The notes: a model not told the origin generated them from the letters alone. 64,000 nt of DNA from Oryzias latipes (GCF_002234675.1 NC_019881.2:20337494-20401493); one strand, 5' to 3'; shown: positions 48,560 to 61,880, counted from the stretch's first letter. Program-made: numbers and translations.

Positions 48560-49405
48560 CATGAACAAGCAAGAAATCCCAAATTAACAGACTTGTGTTG
48601 TGGAAAGGTATGTTTTTCAGCTAGCAGGAATAATCAAAGTATCCGTTCTCTGTTTCAAAATGAGATTGCCACAAAACCGTATGTTATCTCATACTGGAAC
48701 AGCTTTGGATGTAGAATTCAGTGGGAAAAGGTTTGGACCCTGCCACAAAAGTATTTCATCACCAATAAAATCAGAGAAATTTCTTTCAAAATTCTTCACA
48801 AATTTTATCCAGTGAAACATTTCTTTACTAAGTTTAAAAAAGATCTGGACATAAACTGTTCATTCTGTCATTCCTCACCAGAAACTGTGCCTCATCTTTT
48901 TTGGTTTTGCTCTTTCACTCAACTATTTTGGAAAGATGTGATACATTTTATAAGAACTCATCTATGTGAAGATTATAGATTATTTTACGAGCATATTATT
49001 TTTGGATATTTTACACAAGAAAGACTTAATGCAGAAAAAATATATGTAGTTAATTTACTTATAATTATGGCTAAATACTTTATACACAAGTGTAAATATG
49101 CCAACAAAAAAACCGTGTGTTATGTTTTTCAGAAAGAAATGGTTTTGTATGTGAACAGTATTAAATCTTCCACTAACAAAAAAGCTGTCAGAACAGTTGA
49201 AACATGGTCTCTCCTGAAACTTTAACAGATTCCTTTGCCTTATTATTTTTGTTTTCTTTTTGCATAACCTGTTTTACATGGTTATCATTATGTTTTTTTG
49301 TTCATTCTCATGGCGAACGTGAAGATTGTATTTTGCACACAGTGGAGTTTTGTGTTTGGTATTTTGTATGTGCAAGATATTGTTAATAAAGTTTATTTTT
49401 TTTAA
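48560..49405 (+). pseudogene. 5'-truncated L1/Tx1-like LINE tail
   Basis: A 210-codon frame at 48593-49225 encodes a reverse transcriptase C-terminal region: SYWNSFGCRIQWEKVWTLPQ, ISFKILHKFYPVKHFFTKF and the zinc-binding pattern CSFCHSSPETVPHLFWFC. A short 3' UTR ends in AATAAAG and an A-rich tail near 49385-49408. GCAAGAA occurs on both sides (48568 and 49418), a possible target duplication. Upstream catalytic domains are absent. It is a later insertion inside the long-TIR element. Confidence 0.7.
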
Positions 49406-49805
49406 AAAACGAACCGGCAAGAAGTAGCCACGGGGGTCCTGCAGCCATCGGAACCTTAACAAATATTTCATCTCCACCTCACCGTTGCCTTTTTTAAGAA
49501 ATGACAGCTGGTTTTCCCACATTTATATGTAGTTATGGATCGAAAACAAGAGGAATTTGTTTTAATGTAAATGCGTGTTCCAGCGTCTACAGGAAGTGTC
49601 GCCCATAATTCACGCAAAGGCTCATGGGGGCTAGGAATAAGGTGGATACGGATTTTCTGTTTCGGTGGCACTTCTATTACCATTATTGGTATTTGAGACA
49701 TTCCTTTGTGTCTCTAGAGATGCAGACAGATTTGTGACCACTTGAGGTGAAGATAAAATATTTCTTAAGGTTCCGATGGCCTTCTTATTGGTTCGTGTTA
49801 GCGTC

Positions 49806-50269
49806 TGTTCAAAATGGGAGGTGGCGGCCTCTCGTCCAATCAGAGCACGAGAAATCATCTGCCTTCCGTTTCATTCAAAGTGCCTTCCTTTTCATTCAAA
49901 GTGCCTTCCTTTTCATGCATACTCCTCTCTCACACACACATATAAACTCTTCCTCACACGTTCATATATACTTGTCTTTCACATACATACATTCTTTTTT
50001 AAGAGTGACAATGAGAGTGAGAATGTATTTATGTGTAAAGTAATATATATGCATGCGAGAGAGAGAATATATGGATGTGCAAGTGAGAATATATGTATGC
50101 GAAAGAGAGTATATATGACTGTGAGAGCAAGAATGTATGAATGTGAGAGAGAGAATATATGTATGCGTAAGAGAATATATGTATGCGAAAGAGAGTATAT
50201 ATGACTGTGAGAGCAAGAATGTATGAATGTGAATGGTTCAGAATAAATAATGTCTTATACGGCCCCTCA
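49806..50269 (-). repeat. Right long terminal inverted repeat
   Basis: Reverse complement of 44453-45003 with fewer minisatellite units, which explains the shorter length. The unique inner block GTCCAATCAGAGCACGAGAA and the outer block are nearly identical to the left copy. Confidence 0.85.
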
Positions 50270-51360
50270 TAGCTTTATTAATCAAAGCTTTATTACATTT
50301 TTGGTATTTTATTGTGCTAGCTGAGCCTTGCGACAGAGTGGCGAACTGTGAGGGGCCAACCCACTGACTATATATGGGTACTGGACTGACTGAGTGTGAC
50401 GTCAGCCATAGAAAAGGGTTTACATCCAGCTCCAACCAAATGAAGTCAATTCAGTCGCCTTTTCTTTAATTTTTTTTGGCGACACAGACATCGCCATGTT
50501 GGAGAGAGCGTCAGTGAATGATTCGTCCGAGTCAACGTTTAACCACTCTCACCAATCAGGACTGAACCCCTACCACTTGAAAGCGGAAAAAAACACAAAA
50601 TCTTTCAAACGATTTGAACGTTTAACGTGAGACCACATATTTCTATTGAGGTGTCTGATCCGTGATTTCATGAATACGTTGAACCAATGTATTCATGAAA
50701 TCAAGATGATCAAAAATGGTTAAAAAAAATAAAAGTATCAGAGCAAAAACGGTTGTTCTGACCAATGGAACGACAGAGGAACAGCTGTTTATTTCTTTAT
50801 AAAAGTCTGTGGGTCACAAAGTCCAGTCCTCATATACAGTCAATACAGCTACAACAACACAACAGTAGCTGGGATAGACTGCAGCAACCCCCTGACCCAG
50901 ACAGGTATTAAGCGTGTTTGGATGGATGGATGGATGGATGGATGGAACGATGGATGGATGCTAGCTAACACGTTCTAGCAACCCTTTGAAAAATATGAAT
51001 TTCATGTTCATAATTACTCACAGTTTCACTTGAAAGTCTCTGATCAGCTTCAGTGGTCAAGTGCCTGGCTCAAGGGCACCATATCGATGGGATGACAGTG
51101 GAACAAACACTGCTGGGCAGTTTATCCTGGACTTGAACCAGCCACCCTGCATTAGAAAGAAAACCCTGGCTCCCCTCTAAGTCTGTAGAGAATCTATGGA
51201 GCAAGTTTTGGCTTTGTGGGGGCACCAGGGGGGCAAACCCTAAAATTAGCCCATTAATCTTAAAAGTGAAAGCCGGCCCTGGGTGCTGTATTGTAAGACA
51301 AAATCCTGGAAATCCTAATGATAGAACAGAATGGTCAGCAGTCTGGGGCCACAAACTGAA
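50270..51360. other. Intergenic with a SINE/L2-like tail and GGAT repeat
   Basis: 50860-50955 reads GTAGCTGGGATAGACTGCAGC, CCCCTGACCCAGACAGG, then (GGAT)n at about 50919-50955, the typical tail of a fish SINE. No gene seen. Confidence 0.5.
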
Positions 51361-51364
51361 ATGT

Positions 51365-51490
51365 TCCTTTAAGTCTGCGCGGGAGGGAGCAGAGAGGCGG
51401 AGCTGAAGCCCGCGCAGTCACTACAGCCTCCGCGCGTCTGCGCGCCGCTTAGAAATAGACGCGCGGGCGGAGGACGCGCACTGCGCGGAG
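51365..51490 (+). promoter_or_regulatory. ntn4: ntn4 CpG-rich promoter/leader
   Basis: Dense CpG and GCGCGC-type motifs (CCGCGCGTCTGCGCGCCGC) directly upstream of the ntn4 leader. No TATA box is evident. The transcription start is not determined. Confidence 0.5.
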
Positions 51491-51658
51491 ATGAGAGCCG
51501 TCGCTTGTCCTGGAGCTGCAGAAGAGCCGCTCAGATCCGTTCACCCCTCCAAAGCTGGGACTGCTCTCCTCCGCCTTCAGCGGGACATCACGCACCTCCA
51601 GGAGTCATGCTGCTCCGTCAAACTCCTGGGCTTCTATCACCTCCTCGGGTTGGATTGA
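51491..51658 (+). other. Upstream open reading frame in the ntn4 leader (55 codons)
   Basis: ATG at 51491 opens a 55-codon frame (starting MRAVACPGAAEEP and ending FYHLLGLD, stop TGA) wholly upstream of the netrin start. Shorter upstream ATGs also occur (51606, 51727, 51795), the last overlapping the main start out of frame. If transcribed, these could lower translation of ntn4. Confidence 0.5.
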
Positions 51659-51816
51659 GAAGAGAAAGTTCCGTTTGGAATTGAAGCCTACGCACTTATC
51701 CTTTTGGGCTCTTTTGACCACCGTGAATGAGATCTTGGCACTCCTGTTGTCTGGGTGACTTCAGAGGATTTTCTGGTCTCCGTTTCTTTCCTGCATGTTT
51801 TTGGATTACAGGAGAT

Positions 51817-54800
51817 ATGCTGAATTTATTGCTGGTCAGTCTGTCCGTGTTGGTGAATCCAGGTTAGTGCCATCATTGTAAGAGCTCATGCGGTTAAAAT
51901 AAATCTTTTTAGGCAGCTTGCTTTTTGTCAGATCAGATTCAAACCACACACCACTACTGACATGAACAGAACTCACCACAATGCTATTAAAGATGCCCTC
52001 AAGGAAAGAGTTGGTCTGTGCAGAAGTTCAGCTTCTTGTGAAGTTTAATAGGAATCTGCCTTTGAAGTCTACCTGGAAAGTAGGAATAGCTGCAGGTTCA
52101 TGAAGATCGGTCCGGGCTGGAACATGAAACTGACCCCTAAGGGGTCACAGTGAAGTCTGGAGGGCGTCTGAAAGCTGCTCATCCTCCACCACAACGGTCT
52201 GCGTTCAGGCTGTGTCAGGTCAAACAGGTGCACAATGCCTCCATTATCCCCTTTGCATAACGTTTCCGATGGAGGTAAATCACTTGTGTACACATGCAGG
52301 GAACCAGAGAGACTGAGGTTCAGGCACATCGCCTTTTTTACAGAAACCATTAAAATATTGAAGGACTTTTCCGGCTGACAGAGCCTTGTTGTCTGTAAAC
52401 TCTGTTTTTGTTTTTATAGGACACTCAGTGGACGTGTTTCGAACAGGTGTGGCCCCCCGCTGTGAGAACCGGGCCTGCAACCCCCGCATGGGTAACCTGG
52501 CTTTGGGTCGCCAGGTTTTGACACAGACCGTGTGCGGCAACAACGGCACTGAGCTCTACTGCTCCTACTCAGACCCCAACTCCAACCTGGCCTGCAGCGC
52601 CCCCAAGTGCTCCAAATGCAACGCCGGCCTGCCTCACCTGTCCCACCTGGCGGGGTCCATGTCTGACTCCTCCTTCCGCCATCCAAACACCTGGTGGCAG
52701 TCTGCGGAGGGGGTGGAGTCTGAGACGGTGCAGCTGGACCTGGAGACGACCTTCTACTTCACTCACCTCATCATAGTCTTCCGCTCAACGCGGCCGGCAG
52801 TCATGACCCTGGAGCGCTCGCAGGACTTTGGACGGACGTGGGAGGCGCTGCAGTACTACGCCAGCAACTGCACCACCTCCTTTGGGCTGCTAGAGAGCAA
52901 GGGGGTCCAGGACAGACCCGCCTGCACCTCCAAATACTCGGGGGCTTTTCCATGCAACCGAGGAGAGGTGAGTTGACCTTCAGTTAACCCAGCTGCAGAT
53001 TTATTTCAGAGGATTGACTGATTAACAAAGACAGCTGATCAGTGCGTTAATCAATCTTTGCTTCTATTCCAGCTTGTGTAAAAAAGAAAAACTGGTCTTT
53101 AGCATAGCACCAGATTTAAATTTTCTCCTTTCTGATAAAACTGTTTGTGTGTTTGGTGACTTCCTGGTGAAATCTGTACAATTCTGAGATACATAGAGTT
53201 GTACGAAAATTATTTACTTAAGACAAAAAATAGGGTAGAAATTGATGTAGAACTAGACAACAGAACTTAGTATTATAACAAGCCAAAAGGCTGAGATAAA
53301 AAGCAAAGAAGCAGGGTGAGAAGCTAGAATCTTTTCGAAATTAAAATTGTGTTTGCAGAACCTGCAAATGTGCATTATTTTTAGAATATTAAGGCTTAAC
53401 TAAAAAGAGAAAACCTTACTTTGCAGTCACTTCAGATCCCCTCATTTGTTCTAAATTTAAACTCCCACTCCAATCATCTTTTGATCTATTTTCAAAGGGT
53501 TCCCAGTAGTCTTTCAACAGGATGATGCTGTTTTTTAGAGAAAAATTCAAAAACCTGTGTTGTTTTCCAGGACATAGTTTCTGCAGAGTGGCAGGAGTTC
53601 ATTAGAAATTCAGCGCTGAGTTGTGGGCGGGACTGTTGGCGCAGAGAGCCCCTCCCAGTTGCTGAGAGCTCTCTGTTTATACACTGTCCCTCTAGCTTAC
53701 AGCCTCTCACATCCCCAAACTAACATTACTGGTGCAACAAAAGCAGCGAGCAAAATCAGATCTATCCAGCCGTACAGTTTAGATCCAGATTTCAGCTCAG
53801 ACGAGGAAAACAAAAACGTTCACGGATCTATTCGCCTGCAAGTGGATGCATCAGAATGGAGCGGAGCAGGAAGTTAGTGACCCGCGCCGCGTATTTTCTA
53901 TGCCACAGAAAATCTCATTTTCAAATGGCACTTTTATTATTATTTTATTTTAAAGCACCATTTCCACTGGATTGGGTCTTTAAATCATCCCAACACAGGT
54001 GTAAATGTGGGCGGATCCACACTCGTGGTAAAGCACTGTTTTTACTTTTTAACTTCCACAAATGAAGTGTTATTGATGTCAAATTTTATATGTCGACTTT
54101 GACGGGTAAACACAAAACAACAGATCTGACGGCGCCAGCACCAGCGCCAGTCCTGCTGGAACTTTCTGCTTTCTGGGAGTCACGCGACAAATGCGAGCTG
54201 CGTCTTCAGGCAGGTGGTGGGAGGTCTGCGGGGGGAAATAACTGAGTGTTGAACAGACTTTAGCGTGAGAGCGTTTCCTGAAGCTCATTGATGCTTCATT
54301 GAAAGTGTGTGCTGGAAGCTGCTCTGCAGATGTGTGCAGATGCCTTACAGATTTTTCTTTTTCTGTATTAACAGATCTATAAAAGTATAAAACAGCTTTT
54401 TTTTCGTTTTCAAGTGTTGGTGTGAACCACCTGTGCTGGGACCGTGGCCTTCAGCTTCTAACTCCTCAGTCGCTGACCCTGAGGTTAAAAGCAGCAACGC
54501 TCCGACAAAGAAATGTGGTCCAGCTGTTGATGTTCTGTCTGCCTCTTTAATTATTTACCACCTACTGCAGCAGTAGAACCGCCTTTTATGGAAGGCAAAG
54601 ACCACTGCTGACATTTATCGATTGATTTCCTGTAGTTAGATGTGAAAGAGGGCAGCAGCTTGAGACAAATGAGTGTTTTGTCATTTGGAAGCAGATTTGA
54701 AGACACTAAAAGATATTTTTACATGGATTTTTATGAAATGATGCTTGACTTATATGTCTGAATAAATACCTGCATATAGATGGACGGAACGTGTTGACCC

Positions 54801-57800
54801 TGTAGTTTTCTGTTGGCCCAGTTCAAAGCAGTTTTCCAGTGATTGGTTGTTGTCATTGATCAGGTATAACTTTATAAAAACTTAGCTTTTGTGAAGCTGT
54901 GCAAATAGGAGGGATGCGTAAACCTGATGTGTGGGAACATGCCCACAACACCGGTTCGAAAGGAAAACATCTGAGGGTCACGCATTTGTCAGAAAAATCA
55001 TAAAACACTTATAAGTGCACTTCTAAGCTTCAGCTTCTTATTGATTGTAGTCGGGCAGTTTTATACTGGTGTAAGTCTTGTGGTACATTTGTGAATAACT
55101 CCTGACTAAAATCTCTCTTCTTTTAATCAGGTTTAGTCTTTAAGTCAGGGTTTGTCCCTGCATAACTATTCAACATTTTTTTAAAATAAACTTTAAAAGA
55201 TAACTGCTTTTCTTTTAGGACAACCTGCCCTTGTATATTATTTAATTCAAATATGAGCAGTTTTATGCTCTAATCTTAATTTTATAAGCCTTCACTCCAT
55301 CAATTATGAATACCATTTATTGATAATTGTTGCACCTATTGCTCCATTTTTATCAACAAGTAATTTTTTATGTTTTTTATGACTTTTGGGGAATTTGTTT
55401 GTTTCTTTGTATTCTTACAGTGACTTTACGGTAAAAGGTTTCGCTTTTAAGGGATTGAAGTTTTCCGGAAGACCTGGTTCTGTTTACTTAAACTGTTCCA
55501 AACTTCCCTGGTGTGGACCAAACAGCCCTAGAAGGAAATTATTGGTACAAATAATGTGATGACCAGGTGTAAATCCCTGTGTTTATTTGTTTTTCAGTGC
55601 TTTGTTGCTGAAGTATTCATTTCCTAAGTTTAACTCTTCAGAACCTTTGCTTCTGCAGATATTTAACTCTGGTGATGCAATTTGACGTCCTGAAGTGTAG
55701 ATGGCATGAACCCATGCTCTTCTAACAAAATACTGTGTATAGGGGTCACAAGACTAACAACCGGCTGGCAACGCGCCTCTTGGTCGGAACTGGCTGCACA
55801 GCGGGCGCCACCAGACGTCCCATAGCGTCCCACAGATCATCAAAAGTTGAGCGTGTCGTGTGGAATTATTGGATCCACGGCTCCTCTGGAAAATCACCAA
55901 CCACCATTTCCCAAAAGGGCTTCATCTGTAGCCCCTCCCACGTGTAAGGAGCTCGCCGCTCCATGGCCGCCAACGTCTCCTTTGATAGATGATGATGAGC
56001 GCTAGTATCGTGGCAGAAATGTGAATGTTTCTGCTGTCAATCAAAGTATTGTTTACATTCGTCACCGTGTTTTTGAATGACTTACAGCGCGAGTTGGTTT
56101 GTGTTTATTCCGTAGTTAGGATTTAATGCAAAGAGTGTAATTCTAGAATTTCGATAAGGTTTTGCACATAAGTGTAATGGAAACGCAGCTAGTGATTCAA
56201 CTTAATTGATCACTTTCTACTGAACACAACAGAAAAAGACTGATAAAAATGAGTGACTGTGATGTTATGAAACGTTTGCTTGGATCAAAGTTTTGCATTG
56301 TTGTAACCAAAGTCGATGTTTCTTACATGTTTCATATAATATTGGGTTACATGTGAGTGTTTGGAATCAGATAAAGTGGGAGTGAGGGTTTTGGAGTAAA
56401 AGGGGTCATAGCTGGGGGCGATTACAGGCTGCAGGTATTCTCAGCTTTCGGCATCTCCTCTTTCTTTGGCAAACATGAAAGCATGTCATCTCGTGCGGTG
56501 AAAGCTTTTTGTGTTCACCTGTGATGTGTGCAGAAGCTGTGTGTGTGTGTGAGACACACAAAGAGAAAGTGTTTGGGACTTCTTGTCTTATTCATGAGGT
56601 CAGCAGGGCTGGAAGAATGTCTGTAACGGAGCCTGACCTCCTTAGGGAGTAGAAGGAGGTAGACCTGGTTCTTTCAGACACACACTTATCTGTAGGCCGT
56701 CACATGAACACATACAGTCGGCGTTCTGTCTGTCTGCCGGGAAGGAAATGCTCTTTCTCTGATGGATGTTGGTACTGTTGGCGAGACACCCCTCCCCCCG
56801 CTCCGTTTCCCTCTCCGTCTTTCTCCTTCCATCAATGCCCATTGTGCCTGTTTACCAGATTACAGTCCACGCTGCTTTGATGGAATTAGGCCTGTTAAAG
56901 CTGGGCTTACTTTATTTTTCAGTCAGGAACAGGAAGAAGGATTTTCAGTGGCCCACAGTGAACTCACCACCTCAGGCCTCGTAGAAATCTGCTGCATACT
57001 TTGGTGGCAGGTGTGAATTTTCTTTTTTTTGTTTTTTTACCTCCAGAATGAGCCAACGCAGATGATCTGTTTGGTCTCCTTTACTTTCCACTTCCATAAC
57101 GGTGTTAATAATTAATATTTGTCACAAAAAGACATTTGTGCAACAAATAAATCATTCATATGTGTCGCTAAAATGCTCTGAGAAGTTTTTAGCTGACATT
57201 TTCAATCAACTTTACAATAAAATGTTTAATTTTACTGCTTTCTGATGAGTAAATAGTGTTTGAGCATAAATACAATAAAAAAATAAATAAAATAAAATAA
57301 AAAACGAATTAACAAACTTAATCTTTAATCCACATATGAAGTATTTTAAGACGACAAAGTTAACAACGTGATTCAGTTATGCAAATAACAATTTTGCTCG
57401 GTCTGCATTCCCTGCTAATGACTTTGTTGAGCTGCCAACATAGCGAGGATATTTGAGGTCAAGTGAATGTCAGAGCTCTGACAAACGGTGAATTATCTGT
57501 GATTCCCATCCGTCTCTGACTGAACTTTTTAAAATAAAACCTTTAGAAAACACGAGATGTCGGCAGAAGTCTCGCAGGCAGTTTTCAAGTATTTGTAATT
57601 CTTCTGTGTAATCTTTTCAAAGTAAAAGGTTGAACAACCAAAGAGATAAGATACTAACTTTGAACTTGTAACATTACTCAATGGATCATGTGACCAGATG
57701 CCTTGATCGTGTCTTTTACAGTAATTAGGAACTAGACGAGGTGGTTAAGGCGCTTTCTGGGTACTCGTATGCAGAAGTTAAGCAGATAAAATAAGCTGGA

Positions 57801-59448
57801 CAGAAACCTTTGAATAAACTAACAAGACAAAACAATCTTAACTTGGGTTTAAGTTTGTGTCAGGGGTCAGGCTGTCTGTTTACTGTGTTCCAGCGTTTAT
57901 TTATTTTGAGTCTTAAAGATTTGCTTGGCGTCGGCTCTAATTGGACTAAAAGGATCACTAAGATAAATAGAGGTGTCATCAGTATAATAAGCAAGTTTAT
58001 TTTTTATCCAAAGCAAAAAACTCAGACAAAATGCGGTAAAGGAGTGTCCAAAACAGTCTTGCTGCAGCTCAAGGTTTACGTGCATGCCAGCATGGGTACA
58101 TGGGCGTGCTGACGTTGCTGCGCTGTTGCTGGGCTGTCGCAAGCCTTTTGTCCAGCTCTGAGTTGTGTGGAGCTGCATCTTCATCCCCGTCTTTGTCTGG
58201 ACTTGCTCTCCGTGCTCAACCACAGACAAGCACCCCTCATCCTATTTGTTGTGTTCTCTTAATTGTGGACCACAATGCCCTCACAGTGACCTCCGTAACC
58301 TTTTCAGAACAACAGGAAAATTAATAAGTGTTCTTCCCATCGCACTCCTGTCTAGTCATCCAGCAAACCAGAGAACGGCCTCTTTACTTTACTTACCATT
58401 CAGATTGCAGTTCAATCAGATAAGAGCTATTATAGTGACAAAGATGAGAATTTATGCTCATTGCAAGCATGTTTCTTTCACATCAAGAGTTGGGAAAGAC
58501 ACCAACTTTCTCACCCCCCCAAGAACAGAGGTGCTGGTTGCCAGTGGCAGCAGTAGCCATGGCAATGGCAGCCCATAAAGGGATCTTCAATGTGAAGGAT
58601 GTCCAGGGACCAAACAGAGAAAATAGAGGGAGAAAGAAAAGAGTTCACTTATATAAGGGATGCGCAGCACCCTCGAGGTCACGTGAGGACTCCCCCAATG
58701 TTGTCTGGGTGGAAGGTCACAGTTTAGTGCACGGATGATCTCAAAACAAACCCCAAATAGTGTGACAGATGTAGCGACATGAGCCACATCAGTGAGCCTG
58801 ATTGTATCCCTGAATACACCAATCTAATCTCTCTAAATCATGAACTGAAACCCAGAGAAAAACACTTCTAAGAGGGACACAACTATTGGCTTACAAAATA
58901 AAAATGAAAACTTCTGATAAAAAAAAATATACATGTGAATGCTTTCCTCGTGTCAGGAAGGAATACATGTATAAAGTTCAAACATCCTGCAAGTAAACTA
59001 CCAGTACATTTATGGTGTCAAATGCTGTTGTGTTTTAATCACATTTTACTGAAACACCCGTCCTTGTAAACTGACCATACTGGGCTGACTGTCTTTTTTT
59101 TAAACTTTGGTTTTCAGTAGTTAACAAAGCAGAAATACTCACAGTCTGTTTGCTTTTGACAATCAGGTGATCTACCGAGCCCTCCCAAAGTGGAAGTCCA
59201 TGGATCCATTTGGAATGGAGGGCCAGCAGCAGCTCAGAGTGACCAACATCCGAATCCAGTTGCTGAAGCATCAGCCGTGTCCATGCCAGGCCAAAGTCCT
59301 CGCCTCTTCAAACAGAAAACCTCTTCCTACTCGCCATTTCGCCATTTATGACCTGATAGTGAAGGGAAGCTGCTTCTGTAATGGCCATGCTGAGCAGTGC
59401 GTGCCTGCACCTGGATACAAGCCTGTCAGAGACCGGACCAACCATGTG
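51817..59448 (+). CDS. ntn4: Netrin-4, first three coding exons (gene continues beyond the window)
   Basis: Netrin-4 is a secreted basement-membrane protein that binds laminin gamma chains and affects vessel and nerve growth. Exons: 51817-51862 (signal peptide MLNLLLVSLSVLVNPG), 52420-52967 and 59167-59448, with phases 1, 0 and 0 at their 3' ends; together 292 codons. The laminin N-terminal domain shows RCENRACNPRMGNLALGR, KCSKCNAGLPHLSHL, FRHPNTWWQSAEGVE, LDLETTFYFTHLI and CTSKYSGAFPC. Exon 3 has VTNIRIQLLKHQPCPCQ and the start of the first laminin EGF module, KGSCFCNGHAEQCVP. These match human NTN4 closely. The second laminin EGF module onwards and the C-terminal domain must lie past 64,000. 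Introns 1 and 2 are 0.56 and 6.2 kb. Confidence 0.95.
53461..53979 (+). mobile_element. piggyBac-like MITE, copy B, in ntn4 intron 2
   Basis: 519 bp flanked by TTAA at 53457-53460 and 53980-53983. Ends ACTCCCACTCC and GGATTGGGTCT. Encloses a coding-like stretch DPDFSSDEENKNVHGSIRLQ also readable in copy A (12755). Confidence 0.75.
55738..56010 (-). pseudogene. PIF/Harbinger transposase N-terminal fragment
   Basis: On the minus strand, from about 55990 to 55738, the frame reads ETLAAMERRAPYTWEGLQ, KPFWEMVVGDFPEEPWIQ, a stop, then FHTTRSTFDDLWDAMGRL and PVPTKRRVASRLLVL. The F-x-T-T-R-x-T-F-D pattern followed by KRRVA is that of Harbinger-type (HARBI1-like) transposases. The catalytic region is absent. 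Lies in ntn4 intron 2. Confidence 0.55.
56011..59166. other. ntn4 intron 2, remaining part
   Basis: AT-rich intron with scattered short repeats. No additional exon-like conserved frame or RNA gene is recognised, including the CpG-containing part at 58080-58220. Confidence 0.45.
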
Positions 59449-61785
59449 GTAAGACTTTCAATGGTCCCACTCTTTGGTTTTTACCTACTAGGTTTAAAAA
59501 TTGTAAATTGGGCTTTGAATGTTTTATATTTTTTTCATGTTCAGATCCATTCAGTTGACTTCATTTAATAAATAAGCTGCTAAAATCTTGTTACGGTAAA
59601 TCCGACACTGATTCTGTCTACAAAAGGTCTCAAAATTATTGGATTTTATCAGAAGTGTAAAAAATATTATGTTGACATGAAATCTTATTTTGTTTGCTTC
59701 GGTTTTATCCTTGTTTCATTGAATATACCTTTATATGTATGAACAAATTTAACTGCACAGTAGAAAAAGGATCATCTGGGCTAATTCAAAGATGTGTCGC
59801 CTCTTTTCTCAGAGTCTTTCTTAATTTTGAAAATAAACTGGTAAGAGAACTTACAAGTTCTAATGACGCACAAAATCTGCAGTGTTAAAACTTGTGCACT
59901 TAAATGAAATTGTCCAAAAAAAGAAAAAAAGGGTGGTCATGTCTCCCATTTTCCCGCAATTTTTCTAGTAGATCTCAACCAAAAACAACCATCCCACAAG
60001 TGCAGATAATGTGGCACACCCAGTACATTGTACAAGAGATCGAGATGTGCCAAAACATGACCTTTTTAAAATGAGGAACAAAAGGCACAAAACTACAAAT
60101 CTATCAAGACTGTTATTTACTGTAGTTCTGGCATGACTACAGATTATTGATGAGCACATAGAAGCACATTAGGCTTTATCTCTTCTAACAATGTTAAACA
60201 TTTTACACTGTAATTCTCATTTCACACTAACATTAGTGTCTAGGCTTCACTCAAGTTCTACATTTCACTTGAGTTATGAATGTATCAGATTTCATGGATA
60301 AATCTTGTGACATCATGACCGTGGAGACATGAAATAGAAATGAGCTTTTCTGCTTACACCACACTCCCGATGGAAGATGTAGCTTCTGCTGACATATTTA
60401 CGTGTTGATAAAGGCGTGAACAGACGGTGTTTACTTAATATTGACCTTCAGAATGACAGTGGTCGCTACTACCACGATGCACTTGAACTAGAAAAATGAA
60501 AGTGAAAGTGTGTCTAACAAGCTTTTACACACAGACATTTAATGGGACAAGAAACAGCATTACATCAACATGGAAAACTAAACGCAGAGAGGAAAGGTTA
60601 GGGTTGGCAGAGTCCAAAGCTCACTGGAAAAAAAGCGTCAGATTGTTTTTCAGGGACTGAAAATCCTGTTAAATTCTATAGCAAAACTTTTTATCTGGTA
60701 CGACTAAAGTTTTAAGTGCGACCATAAATATAGTTAAATACTGGTTTTCCAAGTCTTAATGTATTTGTTAGTGACAAAGAAGACTCCACTGCATTTTTTT
60801 AAAAGAAAAAAGTTAGGTCAAATGTGATTTGTTAGCGTAAAACGGCTAAAAGCTGTGAGCACAATTGATAAAATGAAAATAAGCAACTGAATGGGATTTT
60901 ATGTAAAAATCATGCCTATACTGTGAAAGCTCGCGATCAAAAATTTACACCCAGCACAATTGTCTTGGTCTTATGAGTTTAATATTAATTTTAAGTGATT
61001 TTTTTTTTTTTTAATTCTATAGAACACCTAGGTAGCACATGATCCTCTTAGGTCAACCATTTGGCCAAAAAAAAAACTTGAAAAAGTTTTTGGCACTTTA
61101 CAAAATAAATCAAGTCATGTGGTTCCTTTACTGATAGTTCAGCCTTTGTTCAGGAACTGTTGACATCTGAGTTACTAGACACACTGCTTTAAATCTTAAA
61201 TCTATTTATTTTCATGCCAAGAAATTCCAAGTAGCTCGAGTTCTTTTATGAGGATTTCCCTCCTTTTGAGGGGATAGAAAATCCTGTGGGACAGCCTTTG
61301 AAGAACCAGACTTTAAAGTTTCCTTCCGTTTGCCAGGTCAATAATAAGTTTAACGTTAAGAAATATGTAAGACTGTAACTGTCCACAGATTACCTCATGT
61401 CAGTGGACCGGTACTGCGCTGTGTTGTGCAGGAGCGTTCAGTAAACACGCTGGTTATATAAAAGCTTTTTTCTGCATATCGGCGCTGTGCTTTGTGTCTC
61501 TGTGTAGCTGCTGTTTTTGAAAAACCCAAACAAACAAAGCGCAAGATGAGGGCAGAGATTACCGGCCTCTCAGGGAAAGGAAGGGCGTACAGAGTGTGTG
61601 TATATATATGTGTGTGTGCATACGGTCATACATTTTTGGGATATTTCTACCGAAACGTAAGGGCTCCTGAATCTGTCTTTTCAGATATGCCTCACAACCA
61701 GAGGATCCTCACAGAGACCTCTGTTGTTTGGTCTATCTTGAGTAAAAGGTGTGTGCTCTGAGGTATGCCATATTTTGTCTGCTCC

Positions 61786-61787
<2 letters not shown>

Positions 61788-61880
<93 letters not shown>
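61788..61880. repeat. GT dinucleotide microsatellite
   Basis: About 46 uninterrupted GT units. Confidence 0.98.

Larger units (their letters stand above)
44453..50269 (+). mobile_element. 5.8-kb element with long terminal inverted repeats and a cargo gene
   Basis: The outer ends are TGAGGGGCCGTATAAGAC at 44453 and its reverse complement ending at 50269, flanked by TA on both sides, a possible TA target duplication. The inverted repeats extend inward to about 45003 and 49806, about 551 and 464 bp, and contain a variable minisatellite plus a unique block (TTCTCGTGCTCTGATTGGAC). The interior holds a decayed multi-exon gene (45199-48090) and a truncated LINE tail (48560-49405). No transposase frame is recognisable, so the copy must be non-autonomous. 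The superfamily is not known to me from the termini. Confidence 0.8.

Noticed and set aside
52414-52766. Minus-strand frames opposite ntn4 exon 2
   Set aside because: Shadows of the netrin exon with no motifs.
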